18,368 nucleotides of DNA from CAZLYX01 sp964563885 (GTDB lineage Bacteria; Pseudomonadota; Gammaproteobacteria; Burkholderiales; Neisseriaceae). The stretch spans positions 1 through 18,368 of the forward strand of contig CAZLYX010000039.1 of the NCBI GenBank assembly GCA_964563885.1. The letters run 5' to 3'. The notes below the pieces were generated by a model. The model was not told where the DNA came from. It searched no databases and saw only the letters and a list, made by a program, of their open reading frames with translations. Below are positions 6,333 through 13,175 of the stretch, piece by piece; within the stretch, counting starts at the first letter, position 1; every line of letters starts with the position of its first letter. Made by a program: the position numbers and the translations under genes.

Positions 6333-6929
6333 ATGAAGAAAATTCTTTTTTGGTTATTGATTATTGGTGGATGTTGGTTATTTTATAACAGCACAAGCCA
6401 AGTTAAACTAGGGCCTGGTGTCATGGCATCTGCAGCTCCGCAACAAGCAAATATACGTTCGCCTGTGGGCAATAAAATCAACAAATATGATATTACCGAG
6501 CTTGCCGAATTTGATATTAAGGCAAAGGTACTTTCAAAAAAAAACTATTCTCAGGATCGGGGAGCTGATCTCTCACCAACTGATCTAGCATTGGGTTGGG
6601 GCAACATGTCTGATGAGAATATTCTTAAAAATATTAAAATTTCACAATCTGGTCGATTTTATTATTGGCGGGTTGATTCATTTCCGATACCAAGACGTGA
6701 AATAGAAACACACAGTGCCAATATGCACCTTATTCCTGCTAACGATTCAGTTAAAAGAACCATTAGTAAGATAAAACAAGGGGATATTGTAGAGATATCA
6801 GGTAGCTTAGTAGATGTAACATCCAAAAAAGATAATTGGCGCTGGAAGAGCTCTCTAACTCGTGATGACACAGGCAACGGAGCATGTGAGTTGATTTGGG
6901 TGAAAAGCCTCCACATAGTAACGCCCTAG
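6333..6929 (+). CDS. Conserved hypothetical protein with N-terminal membrane segment or lipobox
   Basis: The 198-residue protein starts MKKILFWLLIIGGCWLFYN: a positively charged tip and a hydrophobic stretch that could be an uncleaved anchor. IGGC at 11-14 also fits a lipobox, which would make it a lipoprotein. The rest is soluble and presumably periplasmic. Its middle block, with DLSPTDLALGWGNMSD, REIETHSANMHLIPA and SSLTRDDTGNGACELIWV, resembles a hypothetical protein family I have seen across Proteobacteria but cannot name. Beta-strand-rich text such as GDIVEISGSLVDV suggests a small beta barrel (inference). ATG 6333 is preferred to an in-frame TTG two codons upstream; neither has a clear Shine-Dalgarno. 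A DUS-like word with two mismatches lies at 6797-6808. Confidence 0.75.
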   Translation: MKKILFWLLIIGGCWLFYNSTSQVKLGPGVMASAAPQQANIRSPVGNKINKYDITELAEFDIKAKVLSKKNYSQDRGADLSPTDLALGWGNMSDENILKNIKISQSGRFYYWRVDSFPIPRREIETHSANMHLIPANDSVKRTISKIKQGDIVEISGSLVDVTSKKDNWRWKSSLTRDDTGNGACELIWVKSLHIVTP

Positions 6930-7016
6930 TTAGCTAGTGTATTAATATCCAACCAGCCGCCATATATACAACCTGTGTTACTTATCAAAAGTAATCTCAG
7001 CCAATTAGCATAGATG

Positions 7017-7078
7017 TTCAGGTAGCCTTTAGTCATTGTGTTTGCTGATAAAGCAAATTATGCTAAAGGCTACCTGAA
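7017..7078. repeat. Inverted pair of perfect DUS with nested hairpin
   Basis: TTCAGGTAGCCT (7017-7028) and AGGCTACCTGAA (7067-7078) face each other and extend to a 16-base-pair perfect stem (7017-7032 with 7063-7078). The 30-base loop holds a smaller hairpin, TTTGC with GCAAA. It lies 88 bases after the 6333 gene and 100 before lptE and may terminate the former, though the T run is short. Confidence 0.85.
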
Positions 7079-7143
7079 GCTTTTCAGCTATATTAATAGA
7101 GCTGTTGAAAAGTTGAGGAAAACCAAGTTCCATCAATTTCGGT

Positions 7144-7149
7144 TATAAT
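7144..7149 (+). promoter_or_regulatory. Candidate -10 of the lptE-holA operon
   Basis: A perfect TATAAT 30 bases before lptE. I see no convincing -35 at the right distance, so this is weak. Confidence 0.3.
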
Positions 7150-7178
7150 CTTAGCTAAATTTAATCAGGTAAACCTTC

Positions 7179-7658
7179 ATGAACAAATTTTTTGTCAGCC
7201 TAGCCATCCTTGCTGTAAGCGCCTGTGGTTTCAATCTTAAAGGCAGCGGTCTAAGCCACGACCAATTACCTTATCAAGCTTGGCTGGTAGACGGCGGTGA
7301 ATTACAACAACCGCTAGAAACTGCTTTATTAAGAGCCAAAGCTCGGCCAGTAGATGCGCAACAAGCTCAAGCAATAGTAACGGTGAATAAAATTGATGCA
7401 CAAAAAGATATTCTAACCATCACTCGCGCGGCCAAAATCAATGAGTACTTACTCATTCTAACCGTTGAAGCTGAAGCCAGCATTGGCGGTAAAGTATTAG
7501 GTGAACCCATGCGCATTACAATTCAACGACCAATGGATTACGCTGATAGTGAAGTCTTGGGCAAACAAGAAGAAGAAGCCATGATCTGGCAAGAAATGCG
7601 TCGTGATGCAGCCGAGCAAATTGTACAGCGCCTCTCTTTCATAAAAGCTAATCCTTAA
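7179..7658 (+). CDS. lptE: LPS-assembly lipoprotein LptE
   Basis: LptE plugs the LptD barrel in the outer membrane and helps insert lipopolysaccharide. The 159-residue protein starts with a lipoprotein signal: a basic tip MNK, a hydrophobic core, and VSAC with the lipidated Cys at residue 16. The mature part begins GFNLKGSGL, the usual LptE (RlpB) opening, and contains the conserved stretch AKINEYLLILTVEAEA where the family has its central beta strands. Length is normal. It is followed one base later by holA, the same pair seen in many Proteobacteria, where leuS often lies upstream; here a DUS hairpin does instead. CAGG at 7166-7169 is a modest ribosome site. Confidence 0.9.
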   Translation: MNKFFVSLAILAVSACGFNLKGSGLSHDQLPYQAWLVDGGELQQPLETALLRAKARPVDAQQAQAIVTVNKIDAQKDILTITRAAKINEYLLILTVEAEASIGGKVLGEPMRITIQRPMDYADSEVLGKQEEEAMIWQEMRRDAAEQIVQRLSFIKANP

Positions 7659-7659
7659 A

Positions 7660-8667
7660 ATGGCTGCTATGAATTTAGACCAGCTTTCAGGTAGCCTTAG
7701 CGCGCCCTTACAAGTTTTGTATGTTATTCATGGTGAAGAAGACTTATTGCGCATAGAAGCACTTGATCTGCTGCGTGCCGCTGCCAAAAAACAAGGCTAC
7801 CTGAACCGCGAAGTCTATACCGCTGATACCTATTTTGATTGGGACGAAATGCTCCAATCAGCCAGCAGCATGGGGTTGTTTTCTGATTTAAAGTTTATGG
7901 AAATCCATATACCAAATGGCAAGCCTGGCAAACCTGGCGGTGATGCCTTGCAACAATTGGCAGAGCGCTTGCCTGAAGACACTGTAGTGACTATTGTTTT
8001 GCCTAAGCTGGAAAAAGCACAAACCTCAAGTAAATGGTTCACCAGCCTAGCTAAAAAAGGCGCAATCTTAGAAGCTAAGGCCATTGGCACTCAAGCTTTA
8101 CCACAGTGGATACGCAATCGTTTAAGCCAGCATAAACTGGATATTGAAAATGACGCACTGGCATTGTTTGCTGATCGTGTAGAAGGTAATTTACTCGCTG
8201 CCAAACAAGAAATAGATAAACTGGCGCTATTGCATCCCGCTGGTCACATGGTCAACATGACAGATGCAGAAGCAGCAATTGCCAATGTAGCTCGCTTTGA
8301 TATTTTTCAATTGGCAGGTGCATGGATGAGTGGCGACAGCCCGCGTGTTGCCCGCTTACTGGATGGTTTAGAAGCAAATGGTGAAGAACCAGTCTTGTTG
8401 TTGTGGGCAGTTGCTGAAGATATTCGCACCCTTATTCGCCTCACTGCTGCTTTAAAACAAGGGCAAAACATTGCCTCTGTGCGCAATAGCTTGCGTTTAT
8501 GGGGCGACAAACAAACACTTGCACCGATGGCAGTAAAGCGTATTTCCATCAGCCGTTTGCTCCAAGCGCTACAAGATTGCGCTAAAATTGATTGCATGAT
8601 TAAAGGTGCTCAAAGCGGTAATGCTTGGGCTGAGTTCAAACATTTAGTGAGTGGGCTGGCAGTTTAA
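7660..8667 (+). CDS. holA: DNA polymerase III subunit delta
   Basis: HolA is the delta subunit that opens the sliding clamp as part of the clamp loader. The 335-residue length fits. Family marks include QVLYVIHGEEDLLRIEAL near the N terminus, ending the first strand; then TADTYFDWDEMLQSASSMGLFSD; LPKLEKAQTSSKWFTSL; and the helical C-terminal domain around DIFQLAGAWMSGDSPRVARL and LLLWAVAEDIRTL. Two in-frame starts are close (7660 and 7669); I kept the first, which begins one base after the lptE stop and implies translational coupling. The gene carries two perfect DUS within its first 150 bases, which is unusual for coding sequence. Confidence 0.93.
   Translation: MAAMNLDQLSGSLSAPLQVLYVIHGEEDLLRIEALDLLRAAAKKQGYLNREVYTADTYFDWDEMLQSASSMGLFSDLKFMEIHIPNGKPGKPGGDALQQLAERLPEDTVVTIVLPKLEKAQTSSKWFTSLAKKGAILEAKAIGTQALPQWIRNRLSQHKLDIENDALALFADRVEGNLLAAKQEIDKLALLHPAGHMVNMTDAEAAIANVARFDIFQLAGAWMSGDSPRVARLLDGLEANGEEPVLLLWAVAEDIRTLIRLTAALKQGQNIASVRNSLRLWGDKQTLAPMAVKRISISRLLQALQDCAKIDCMIKGAQSGNAWAEFKHLVSGLAV
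7686..7697 (-). repeat. Perfect DUS inside holA
   Basis: TTCAGGTAGCCT, read in frame as part of Leu-Ser-Gly-Ser-Leu. Confidence 0.85.
7794..7805 (+). repeat. Perfect DUS inside holA
   Basis: AGGCTACCTGAA, read as part of Gln-Gly-Tyr-Leu-Asn. It is opposite in orientation to the copy 96 bases upstream, too far apart for a tight hairpin. Confidence 0.85.
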
Positions 8668-8756
8668 AAACGTTACTTTTATTTGATATTATTTAGAAAT
8701 ATGTGTTTACAACGATCGAAAATAAAGCCATGTAAATACCAAACTGATGCCTAATC

Positions 8757-8784
8757 TTTTCAGGTAGCCATAATCGTTTATAAT
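8757..8784 (+). promoter_or_regulatory. Candidate ratA promoter overlapping a DUS-like word
   Basis: TTTTCA (8757-8762, 4 of 6 to consensus), a 16-base spacer and a perfect TATAAT (8779-8784), 29 bases before the ratA ATG. TTCAGGTAGCCA (8759-8770, one mismatch to the DUS) covers the -35 and part of the spacer. Confidence 0.5.
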
Positions 8785-8813
8785 GCCCTCTTTCAAACTT
8801 GATATAAATTGCG

Positions 8814-9251
8814 ATGAAAACCGTAGAAAAAAATGTTCTTGTTTTGCATACCGCCGAACACATGTTTGATTTGGTAGATAAAGTTGAAGATTATCCACAA
8901 TTCTTACCTTGGTACAGCAAAACTGAAATTCTTGAACGCAAAGGCGAAGAGCTTAAAGCACGCTTATACATGGATTACATGGGTATTAAGCAATCGTTTG
9001 CCACGCACAATCATAATATTCCTGGCCGTGAAATCAGCATAAAGCTACTTGATGGCCCATTCAAGGCGCTTACTGGTATTTGGAAATTCACTCCTCTTGG
9101 AGATGACGCTTGTAAAATACAATTTCAGTTAAACTACGAATTTTCTAGCGCTTTATTATCCAAAGTTATTTCACCAGTATTCAATGCCGTTACTGGCAAA
9201 TTAGTAGATGCTTTTATCCATGAAGCTGATCGCCGCTATGACCATCATTAA
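8814..9251 (+). CDS. ratA: RatA/Coq10-like START-domain protein
   Basis: This 145-residue cytosolic protein belongs to the START/SRPBCC family called RatA in E. coli and Coq10 in mitochondria. It probably binds ubiquinone or another hydrophobic ligand; the toxin role once proposed for RatA is disputed. Family signatures: the N-terminal strand KTVEKNVLVLHTAEHMFDLV, then VEDYPQFLPWYSKTEIL, then LLDGPFKALTGIWKFTPLG, with FELNYEF-like FQLNYEFSSALLSKVI before the C-terminal helix. ATG 8814 lies 29 bases after a TATAAT and has no clear Shine-Dalgarno. The last 14 bases overlap the start of rnfH, so the two are one operon, the usual neighbour pair. Confidence 0.9.
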   Translation: MKTVEKNVLVLHTAEHMFDLVDKVEDYPQFLPWYSKTEILERKGEELKARLYMDYMGIKQSFATHNHNIPGREISIKLLDGPFKALTGIWKFTPLGDDACKIQFQLNYEFSSALLSKVISPVFNAVTGKLVDAFIHEADRRYDHH

Positions 9252-9540
9252 TATCGAAATTATTTACGGCACAGCTGATAAGCAATTTTTGCAAAGCCTA
9301 ACTGTAGCAACAGGCACCACTGTGCGCCAAGCCATATCGTTAAGCCAAATTCAAGATGAGTTTCCCGATGCTGAGTTAGCGAATACGCCAGTGGGTATTT
9401 TTGGAAAAATCGTGCCCGATAATACTATTCTCCGCGCCCAAGACCGCATCGAAATTTATCGTCCATTGCTGATTGATCCTAAAGAAGCACGGCGTTTACG
9501 CGTGCAGTCTCAATCTGAACTCAATCCAGAGGCTACCTGA
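9238..9540 (+). CDS. rnfH: RnfH family ubiquitin-like protein
   Basis: RnfH proteins are small beta-grasp (ubiquitin/ThiS-like) proteins of unclear function, very often encoded next to ratA as here. The frame is open further upstream to 9208, but ATG 9238 gives a normal 100-residue protein beginning TIINIEIIYG, the first beta strand, and overlaps ratA by 14 bases. Family features are VATGTTVRQAISLS (helix after the first hairpin), ANTPVGIFGKIV, and DRIEIYRPLLIDPKEARRLR, the highly typical C-terminal block. There is no C-terminal Gly-Gly, so no conjugation is expected. The last ten bases and the stop TGA are part of a perfect DUS. Confidence 0.9.
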   Translation: MTIINIEIIYGTADKQFLQSLTVATGTTVRQAISLSQIQDEFPDAELANTPVGIFGKIVPDNTILRAQDRIEIYRPLLIDPKEARRLRVQSQSELNPEAT

Positions 9541-9541
9541 A
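9530..9541 (+). repeat. Perfect DUS containing the rnfH stop codon
   Basis: AGGCTACCTGAA whose TGA is the rnfH stop. The word encodes the last residues Glu-Ala-Thr-stop. Confidence 0.85.
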
Positions 9542-9599
9542 AGCTAAACTTCAATTAAGTTGACTCTTTCCACTTCTCTTTATTTACGAAACAATTAAT

Positions 9600-10175
9600 A
9601 TGTCTGCCATTAAACTCATTGTCGGCCTAGGCAACCCTGGCGCCGAATACACCCACACCCGCCACAATGCTGGCTTCTGGTTTATCGACGAGCTTGCTTG
9701 GTCGTGGAAAGCTTCATTAAAAGATGAAAAAAAATTCTACGGAGCAGTTGCACGTGTTAGCCACGAAGGCAACGATATTTGGCTATTAAAGCCGAATACG
9801 TTTATGAATCGTTCTGGCCAAGCAGTCGCTGCGTTGGCGCAGTTTTATAAAATAAAACCAGAAGAAATTTTAGTGGTACACGACGAATTAGATGTTGTTT
9901 GTGGTCGCATTCGTTTCAAACTTGGTGGCGGTAATGGTGGCCATAATGGTTTAAAAGATATTCAAGCGCGTTTAGGCACGCCTAATTTTTATCGTTTGCG
10001 TTTAGGTATTGATCATCCTGGCGACCGAAATCTAGTCGTCGGTTATGTTTTAAACAAACCAAGCGCCGAAGATCGTCAAGCAATAGAAGAAAGTGTTATC
10101 AAGTCAATTAAAGGTTTACCATTGATAATGAATGGTGAGTGGGAAGAAGCCATACGTTTTCTACACAGTAAATAA
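9600..10175 (+). CDS. pth: Peptidyl-tRNA hydrolase
   Basis: Pth frees tRNA from peptidyl-tRNA that has dropped off the ribosome, and is an essential cytosolic enzyme. The 191-residue length is standard. The active-site residues are all present: N12 in VGLGNPG, the catalytic H22 in TRHNAGF, N70 in PNTFMNRSG, D95 in VVHDELD, and N116 in GGGNGGHNGLKDI. The start at 9600 places VGLGNPG at the normal distance; no clear Shine-Dalgarno precedes it. The 470-base gap that follows leads into the iron operon. Confidence 0.96.
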   Translation: MSAIKLIVGLGNPGAEYTHTRHNAGFWFIDELAWSWKASLKDEKKFYGAVARVSHEGNDIWLLKPNTFMNRSGQAVAALAQFYKIKPEEILVVHDELDVVCGRIRFKLGGGNGGHNGLKDIQARLGTPNFYRLRLGIDHPGDRNLVVGYVLNKPSAEDRQAIEESVIKSIKGLPLIMNGEWEEAIRFLHSK

Positions 10176-10232
10176 ATATTCTAATTGCTACTCTCTCGAC
10201 AGACGATATCAACATGAATAATGGCTCAAGTT

Positions 10233-10244
10233 TTCAGGTAGCCT
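10233..10244 (-). repeat. Perfect DUS, unpaired
   Basis: TTCAGGTAGCCT, 57 bases after pth, with no inverted partner nearby. Confidence 0.85.
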
Positions 10245-10416
10245 TAGTTAATGAATATGCTAACAAGTCTCACAGTCATCAACATACAACATACTCCATG
10301 TTACAAATAAGTTAACAGCTTTTTCTGAACAATAAAAATCAACGCATAGTTACATTGAATACAAAAATTCTACATAAGCTTGGCTGGTTTAATATCTTTA
10401 TCTAACTAAACTTTCA

Positions 10417-10554
10417 TCAAAAAATCCTATTTAAAACCTTATCAATCAATAAATTCTTAACTATATTTTAAGTGATTTCAACTTCAATTATGGCGCTATA
10501 AATCATCATTAATAATTATTCTAAATTATTCTAAATTATTCAAAAAATCCTATT
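10417..10554. repeat. 15-base direct repeat flanking the feo upstream region
   Basis: TCAAAAAATCCTATT occurs at 10417-10431 and 10540-10554, 123 bases apart start to start. CTAAA precedes both copies within a few bases. The second copy runs into the predicted -35. Confidence 0.6.
10515..10544. repeat. Three tandem 10-base units
   Basis: ATTATTCTAA, ATTATTCTAA, ATTATTCAAA in a row. A 10-base period matches the DNA helical turn, so the stretch could be bent or present a regulator site repeatedly on one face. Confidence 0.6.
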
Positions 10555-10581
10555 GCAACAGATTCTCATTTGTATTATTAT
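10553..10581 (+). promoter_or_regulatory. feo promoter with a Fur-box-like site
   Basis: TTGCAA (10553-10558), a 17-base spacer and TATTAT (10576-10581) form a fair promoter. Between them, 10555-10573 read on the minus strand is ACAAATGAGAATCTGTTGC, which agrees with the classical 19-base Fur consensus at 12 positions by my hand alignment. A Fur-iron dimer there would block RNA polymerase, as expected for an iron-import operon. Confidence 0.5.
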
Positions 10582-10645
10582 TCACTCATTCTTCATTAAC
10601 AACTAAATGTAATCGATACCCCGAATTTTTAAAAGGCGCTCTTCA

Positions 10646-10918
10646 ATGAACATTACCCCTTTAAATCAGCTCCCCAAAGGAGCACATGCTAGCATTCATA
10701 AAATTACGATCAACCAAGTTTTTGGCCAGCTCGACGATATGATTGGTCGTCGCTTAGTTGATTTAGGTTTCTCTGATGGAGTTTCAATACAAATAATAGG
10801 CACTGGATTGTTTGGACGTGGTCCATTTGCTGTGCGCGTAGGTAACTGTGCTCAATTTTCACTACGAGAAGCCGAAGCTGCTAAAGTTTTGTGCTTGCTG
10901 CCCGATACCACTGAATAA
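10646..10918 (+). CDS. feoA: Ferrous iron transport protein FeoA
   Basis: FeoA is a small cytosolic SH3-like protein that works with the FeoB iron channel. The 90-residue protein carries the family pattern: an N-terminal PLNQLPKGAHASIHKI, the central RRLVDLGFSDGVSIQII (the LGF/G turn is diagnostic), GPFAVRVGNCAQFSLREAEA and a short tail. Length is at the upper end of the usual 75-90. AAAAGGCG at 10630-10637 is a good ribosome site before ATG 10646. feoB begins 12 bases after its stop. Confidence 0.94.
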   Translation: MNITPLNQLPKGAHASIHKITINQVFGQLDDMIGRRLVDLGFSDGVSIQIIGTGLFGRGPFAVRVGNCAQFSLREAEAAKVLCLLPDTTE

Positions 10919-10930
10919 TCAGGATCAAAG

Positions 10931-12790
10931 ATGAGTATTTCTTACGCCTTAGTCGGTGCGCCTAATTGTGGCAAAACTGTGTTGTTCAACGCACTCACTG
11001 GTGCTCATGCCAAAGTGGCCAATTACCCAGGCGTTACCGTAGATCGTCGTGAAGGCAAACTCGTTGGCCGTTCTGATGTTTCAATCATTGATTTACCCGG
11101 CACTTACAGCCTGCGGGTCACCAGCCCCGACGAACAAGTGGCTCGTGATGTTTTGTTGGGAAAATTAGGGCCCAATCCTGATGCTATTATTGCTATAGCA
11201 GATGCCACTAATTTGCGCATGACTTTGCGCATGATTCTCGAGCTGAAAACACTCGGCTTGCCTATGTTGGTTTCACTTAATCTTAGTGATGTTGCCAAAG
11301 CCAGAGGTTTAAGCATCAACGCTGAAAAGCTAAGCCAATTACTAGGCTTGCCTGTGGTTGAAACCGTAGCAATTAAAAGTAGTGGAACTGAAGCATTGCG
11401 CCAAGCGATTAAAAATTTGCCCCAAACAGCTACACCAAAATTAGACACAACTGCAATTGAACAACAGCTTGATGAGCTTAATAGTAATACGCTTTATCGT
11501 GAAGTTGAATATATTTTAAAAGAAGTCGTACATACCCAAATGGAGCTGCCCGTCTGGCACCATCGTATAGATGTTATGGTTCTGCATCCAGTATGGGGCG
11601 TGGTTATTTTATTGCTTATTTTGATGTTGGTGTTTCAAGCGGTGTATGCCTGGGCTGAACCTATTATGGGCTTGATTGAAAATGGTTTCGGCTGGTTAGG
11701 CGAATGGGTTGCCACTACTTTGCCGCCTGGAATTTTGAGCGACTTAATCATCAATGGCATCATTGCTGGCGTGGGCAGTGTGTTGGTTTTCCTGCCGCAA
11801 ATCAGTATTTTATTTGCATTTATTTTATTATTAGAAGATTCAGGCTACTTGCCGCGCGCTGCTTATTTGCTTGATAATTTACTCGCTAAAAGTGGCTTAT
11901 CTGGCCGCGCCTTCATACCCCTACTTTCTAGTTTTGCTTGTACAATACCAGCGGTTATGTCGACGCGCACCATTCAAAATCCGCGCGAACGCTTGGTCAC
12001 AATCGCCATCGCGCCTTTACTAACTTGCTCTGCACGATTACCTATCTATGCACTCATAATCGCTGCTGTCATCCCATCTCAAAATGTAATGGGTTTCAAT
12101 CTGCAAGGGCTAACTCTATTTGGTCTTTATGTATTAGGTATTGTTTCCGCCGCACTGGTTGCTTATTTAATGAAGATGTTTGCCCACAGAAAAGATACAG
12201 CACAGCAATTTCCATTGCTCATGGAATTACCGACATTTCGCATGCCTAATTTCAAACATATTGTTATCAGCCTTTGGGATCGTGTCTATGCATTTTTAAA
12301 AAATGCAGGCACCATCATATTTGCACTGAGTGTCGTGTTATGGTTTTTGGTTTCTTTCCCCAAACCACCCGCAGGCGCTACAGGCGCAGCCATTGATTCT
12401 AGCTTTGCTGGCACCCTTGGTCACTTTATTCAGCCCATATTTGCCCCCATTGGCTTCACTTGGGAAATGTGCATTGCATTGATTCCTGGCATGGCTGCAC
12501 GCGAAGTAGTGGTGGCGGCGCTAGGTACTGTTTATTCTGTTGGTGCTCAATCAGAGGAGTCAATGCAAAATGCCCTCATCCCTATCATCCATAATTCATG
12601 GGGCTTGCCCACCGCGTTTGCCTTCCTCGCTTGGTATGTTTACGCCCCCATGTGCTTGGCTACCCTTGCAGTGATAAAACGTGAAACCAAATCGACCAGC
12701 CATACTTTATTGATTACATCGTATCTTTTTGTTATCGCGTATGTTTTTGCATACTTTATTTACCAACTAACACTAAGGCTCACATCATGA
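10931..12790 (+). CDS. feoB: Ferrous iron transporter FeoB (short form)
   Basis: FeoB imports Fe(II) across the inner membrane and has an N-terminal G-protein domain. Visible motifs are the P loop GAPNCGKT (9-16), switch Thr36 in NYPGVTVD, DLPG (54-57), and the guanine-specificity motif NLSD (117-120). A helical spacer to about 205 is followed by roughly eight membrane segments with two gate-like repeats: SSFACTIPAVMSTRTI with LLTCSARLPIYALII, and AAREVVVAALGTVY with AFLAWYVYAPMCLATLAVI. At 619 residues it is shorter than E. coli FeoB (773) but similar to the short forms I recall from Neisseria. The P loop has Cys where many FeoB have Ser. AGGA at 10921-10924 sets the start. Its stop overlaps the next small gene (ATGA). 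Confidence 0.96.
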   Translation: MSISYALVGAPNCGKTVLFNALTGAHAKVANYPGVTVDRREGKLVGRSDVSIIDLPGTYSLRVTSPDEQVARDVLLGKLGPNPDAIIAIADATNLRMTLRMILELKTLGLPMLVSLNLSDVAKARGLSINAEKLSQLLGLPVVETVAIKSSGTEALRQAIKNLPQTATPKLDTTAIEQQLDELNSNTLYREVEYILKEVVHTQMELPVWHHRIDVMVLHPVWGVVILLLILMLVFQAVYAWAEPIMGLIENGFGWLGEWVATTLPPGILSDLIINGIIAGVGSVLVFLPQISILFAFILLLEDSGYLPRAAYLLDNLLAKSGLSGRAFIPLLSSFACTIPAVMSTRTIQNPRERLVTIAIAPLLTCSARLPIYALIIAAVIPSQNVMGFNLQGLTLFGLYVLGIVSAALVAYLMKMFAHRKDTAQQFPLLMELPTFRMPNFKHIVISLWDRVYAFLKNAGTIIFALSVVLWFLVSFPKPPAGATGAAIDSSFAGTLGHFIQPIFAPIGFTWEMCIALIPGMAAREVVVAALGTVYSVGAQSEESMQNALIPIIHNSWGLPTAFAFLAWYVYAPMCLATLAVIKRETKSTSHTLLITSYLFVIAYVFAYFIYQLTLRLTS

Positions 12791-12930
12791 TTCAATATAT
12801 TATCGTGGCGCTGATTGTGATCGCTTGCACCATCTACGCCATCAAAAAACTGTTTCTCAATAAAACTGGCCCTAAATGCCAAGGTTGTAATGGCTGTGAA
12901 CCTAAACAAAAATGTAATCGTTCGCCTTGA
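12787..12930 (+). CDS. FeoB-associated Cys-rich membrane protein (47 aa)
   Basis: The start overlaps the feoB stop by 4 bases (ATGA), so translation is coupled. The 47-residue product begins MIQYIIVALIVIACTIYAIK, one membrane helix, followed by basic residues and then a Cys cluster: C31-x2-C34-x2-C37-x5-C43 in KCQGCNGCEPKQKC. This layout is that of the FeoB-associated Cys-rich protein family, often found at the end of feo operons in place of FeoC. It probably sits in the inner membrane beside FeoB and may hand on or sense Fe(II); the metal role is inference. It is easily missed because of its length. Confidence 0.85.
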   Translation: MIQYIIVALIVIACTIYAIKKLFLNKTGPKCQGCNGCEPKQKCNRSP

Positions 12931-12934
12931 GCCA

Positions 12935-12983
12935 AGGCTACCTGAACACTTCATCTGTATTTGGAATTACGTTTAAGTAGCCT
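12935..12983. repeat. Perfect DUS with a degenerate inverted partner
   Basis: AGGCTACCTGAA (12935-12946) faces TTTAAGTAGCCT (12972-12983), which has two mismatches. The stem has one mismatch and one G-T pair around a 25-base loop. It starts 4 bases after the feo operon but has no T run. Confidence 0.65.
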
Positions 12984-12997
12984 TAAAACCACATAAA

Positions 12998-13036
12998 AAC
13001 CATTTATCTTAATTAAATTCCACTTAAATGGTTCTT
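12998..13036 (+). terminator. Weak hairpin, possible feo operon terminator
   Basis: AACCATTTA (12998-13006) pairs with TAAATGGTT (13025-13033), 18-base loop, followed by CTTT. It is AT-rich and the tail is short. Confidence 0.3.
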
Positions 13037-13081
13037 TAGCACAAATCATTAAAAAATAAACAAAACTTATCTCATTACCCC

Positions 13082-13111
13082 TTGTGGGCAACGTCAAATC
13101 AAGTCTATACT
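13082..13111 (+). promoter_or_regulatory. Candidate promoter of the 37-aa gene
   Basis: TTGTGG (13082-13087), an 18-base spacer and TATACT (13106-13111), about 65 bases before the ATG. Confidence 0.4.
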
Positions 13112-13175
13112 GCGTTCTATGGTTGAAAAGCCAGATAATAAGTTTAAACAATAAAGAGTAAATGAAAGGAAGAGT

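Larger units (their letters stand above)
10176..10645. other. AT-rich intergenic region upstream of feoA
   Basis: This 470-base gap holds one unpaired perfect DUS (10233-10244), a 15-base direct repeat, three tandem 10-base units and the feo promoter with a Fur-like site, all listed separately. I see no convincing gene or RNA gene. The composition is strongly AT-rich. Confidence 0.7.

Noticed and set aside
10214..10315. 33-codon plus-strand frame with a His-rich stretch upstream of feoA
   Set aside because: No ribosome site, and its codons are largely made of a DUS and AT-rich spacer; judged chance.
11938..12249. Plus-strand frame inside feoB in another phase
   Set aside because: Shadow of the membrane domain of feoB; no start signal and no family resemblance.
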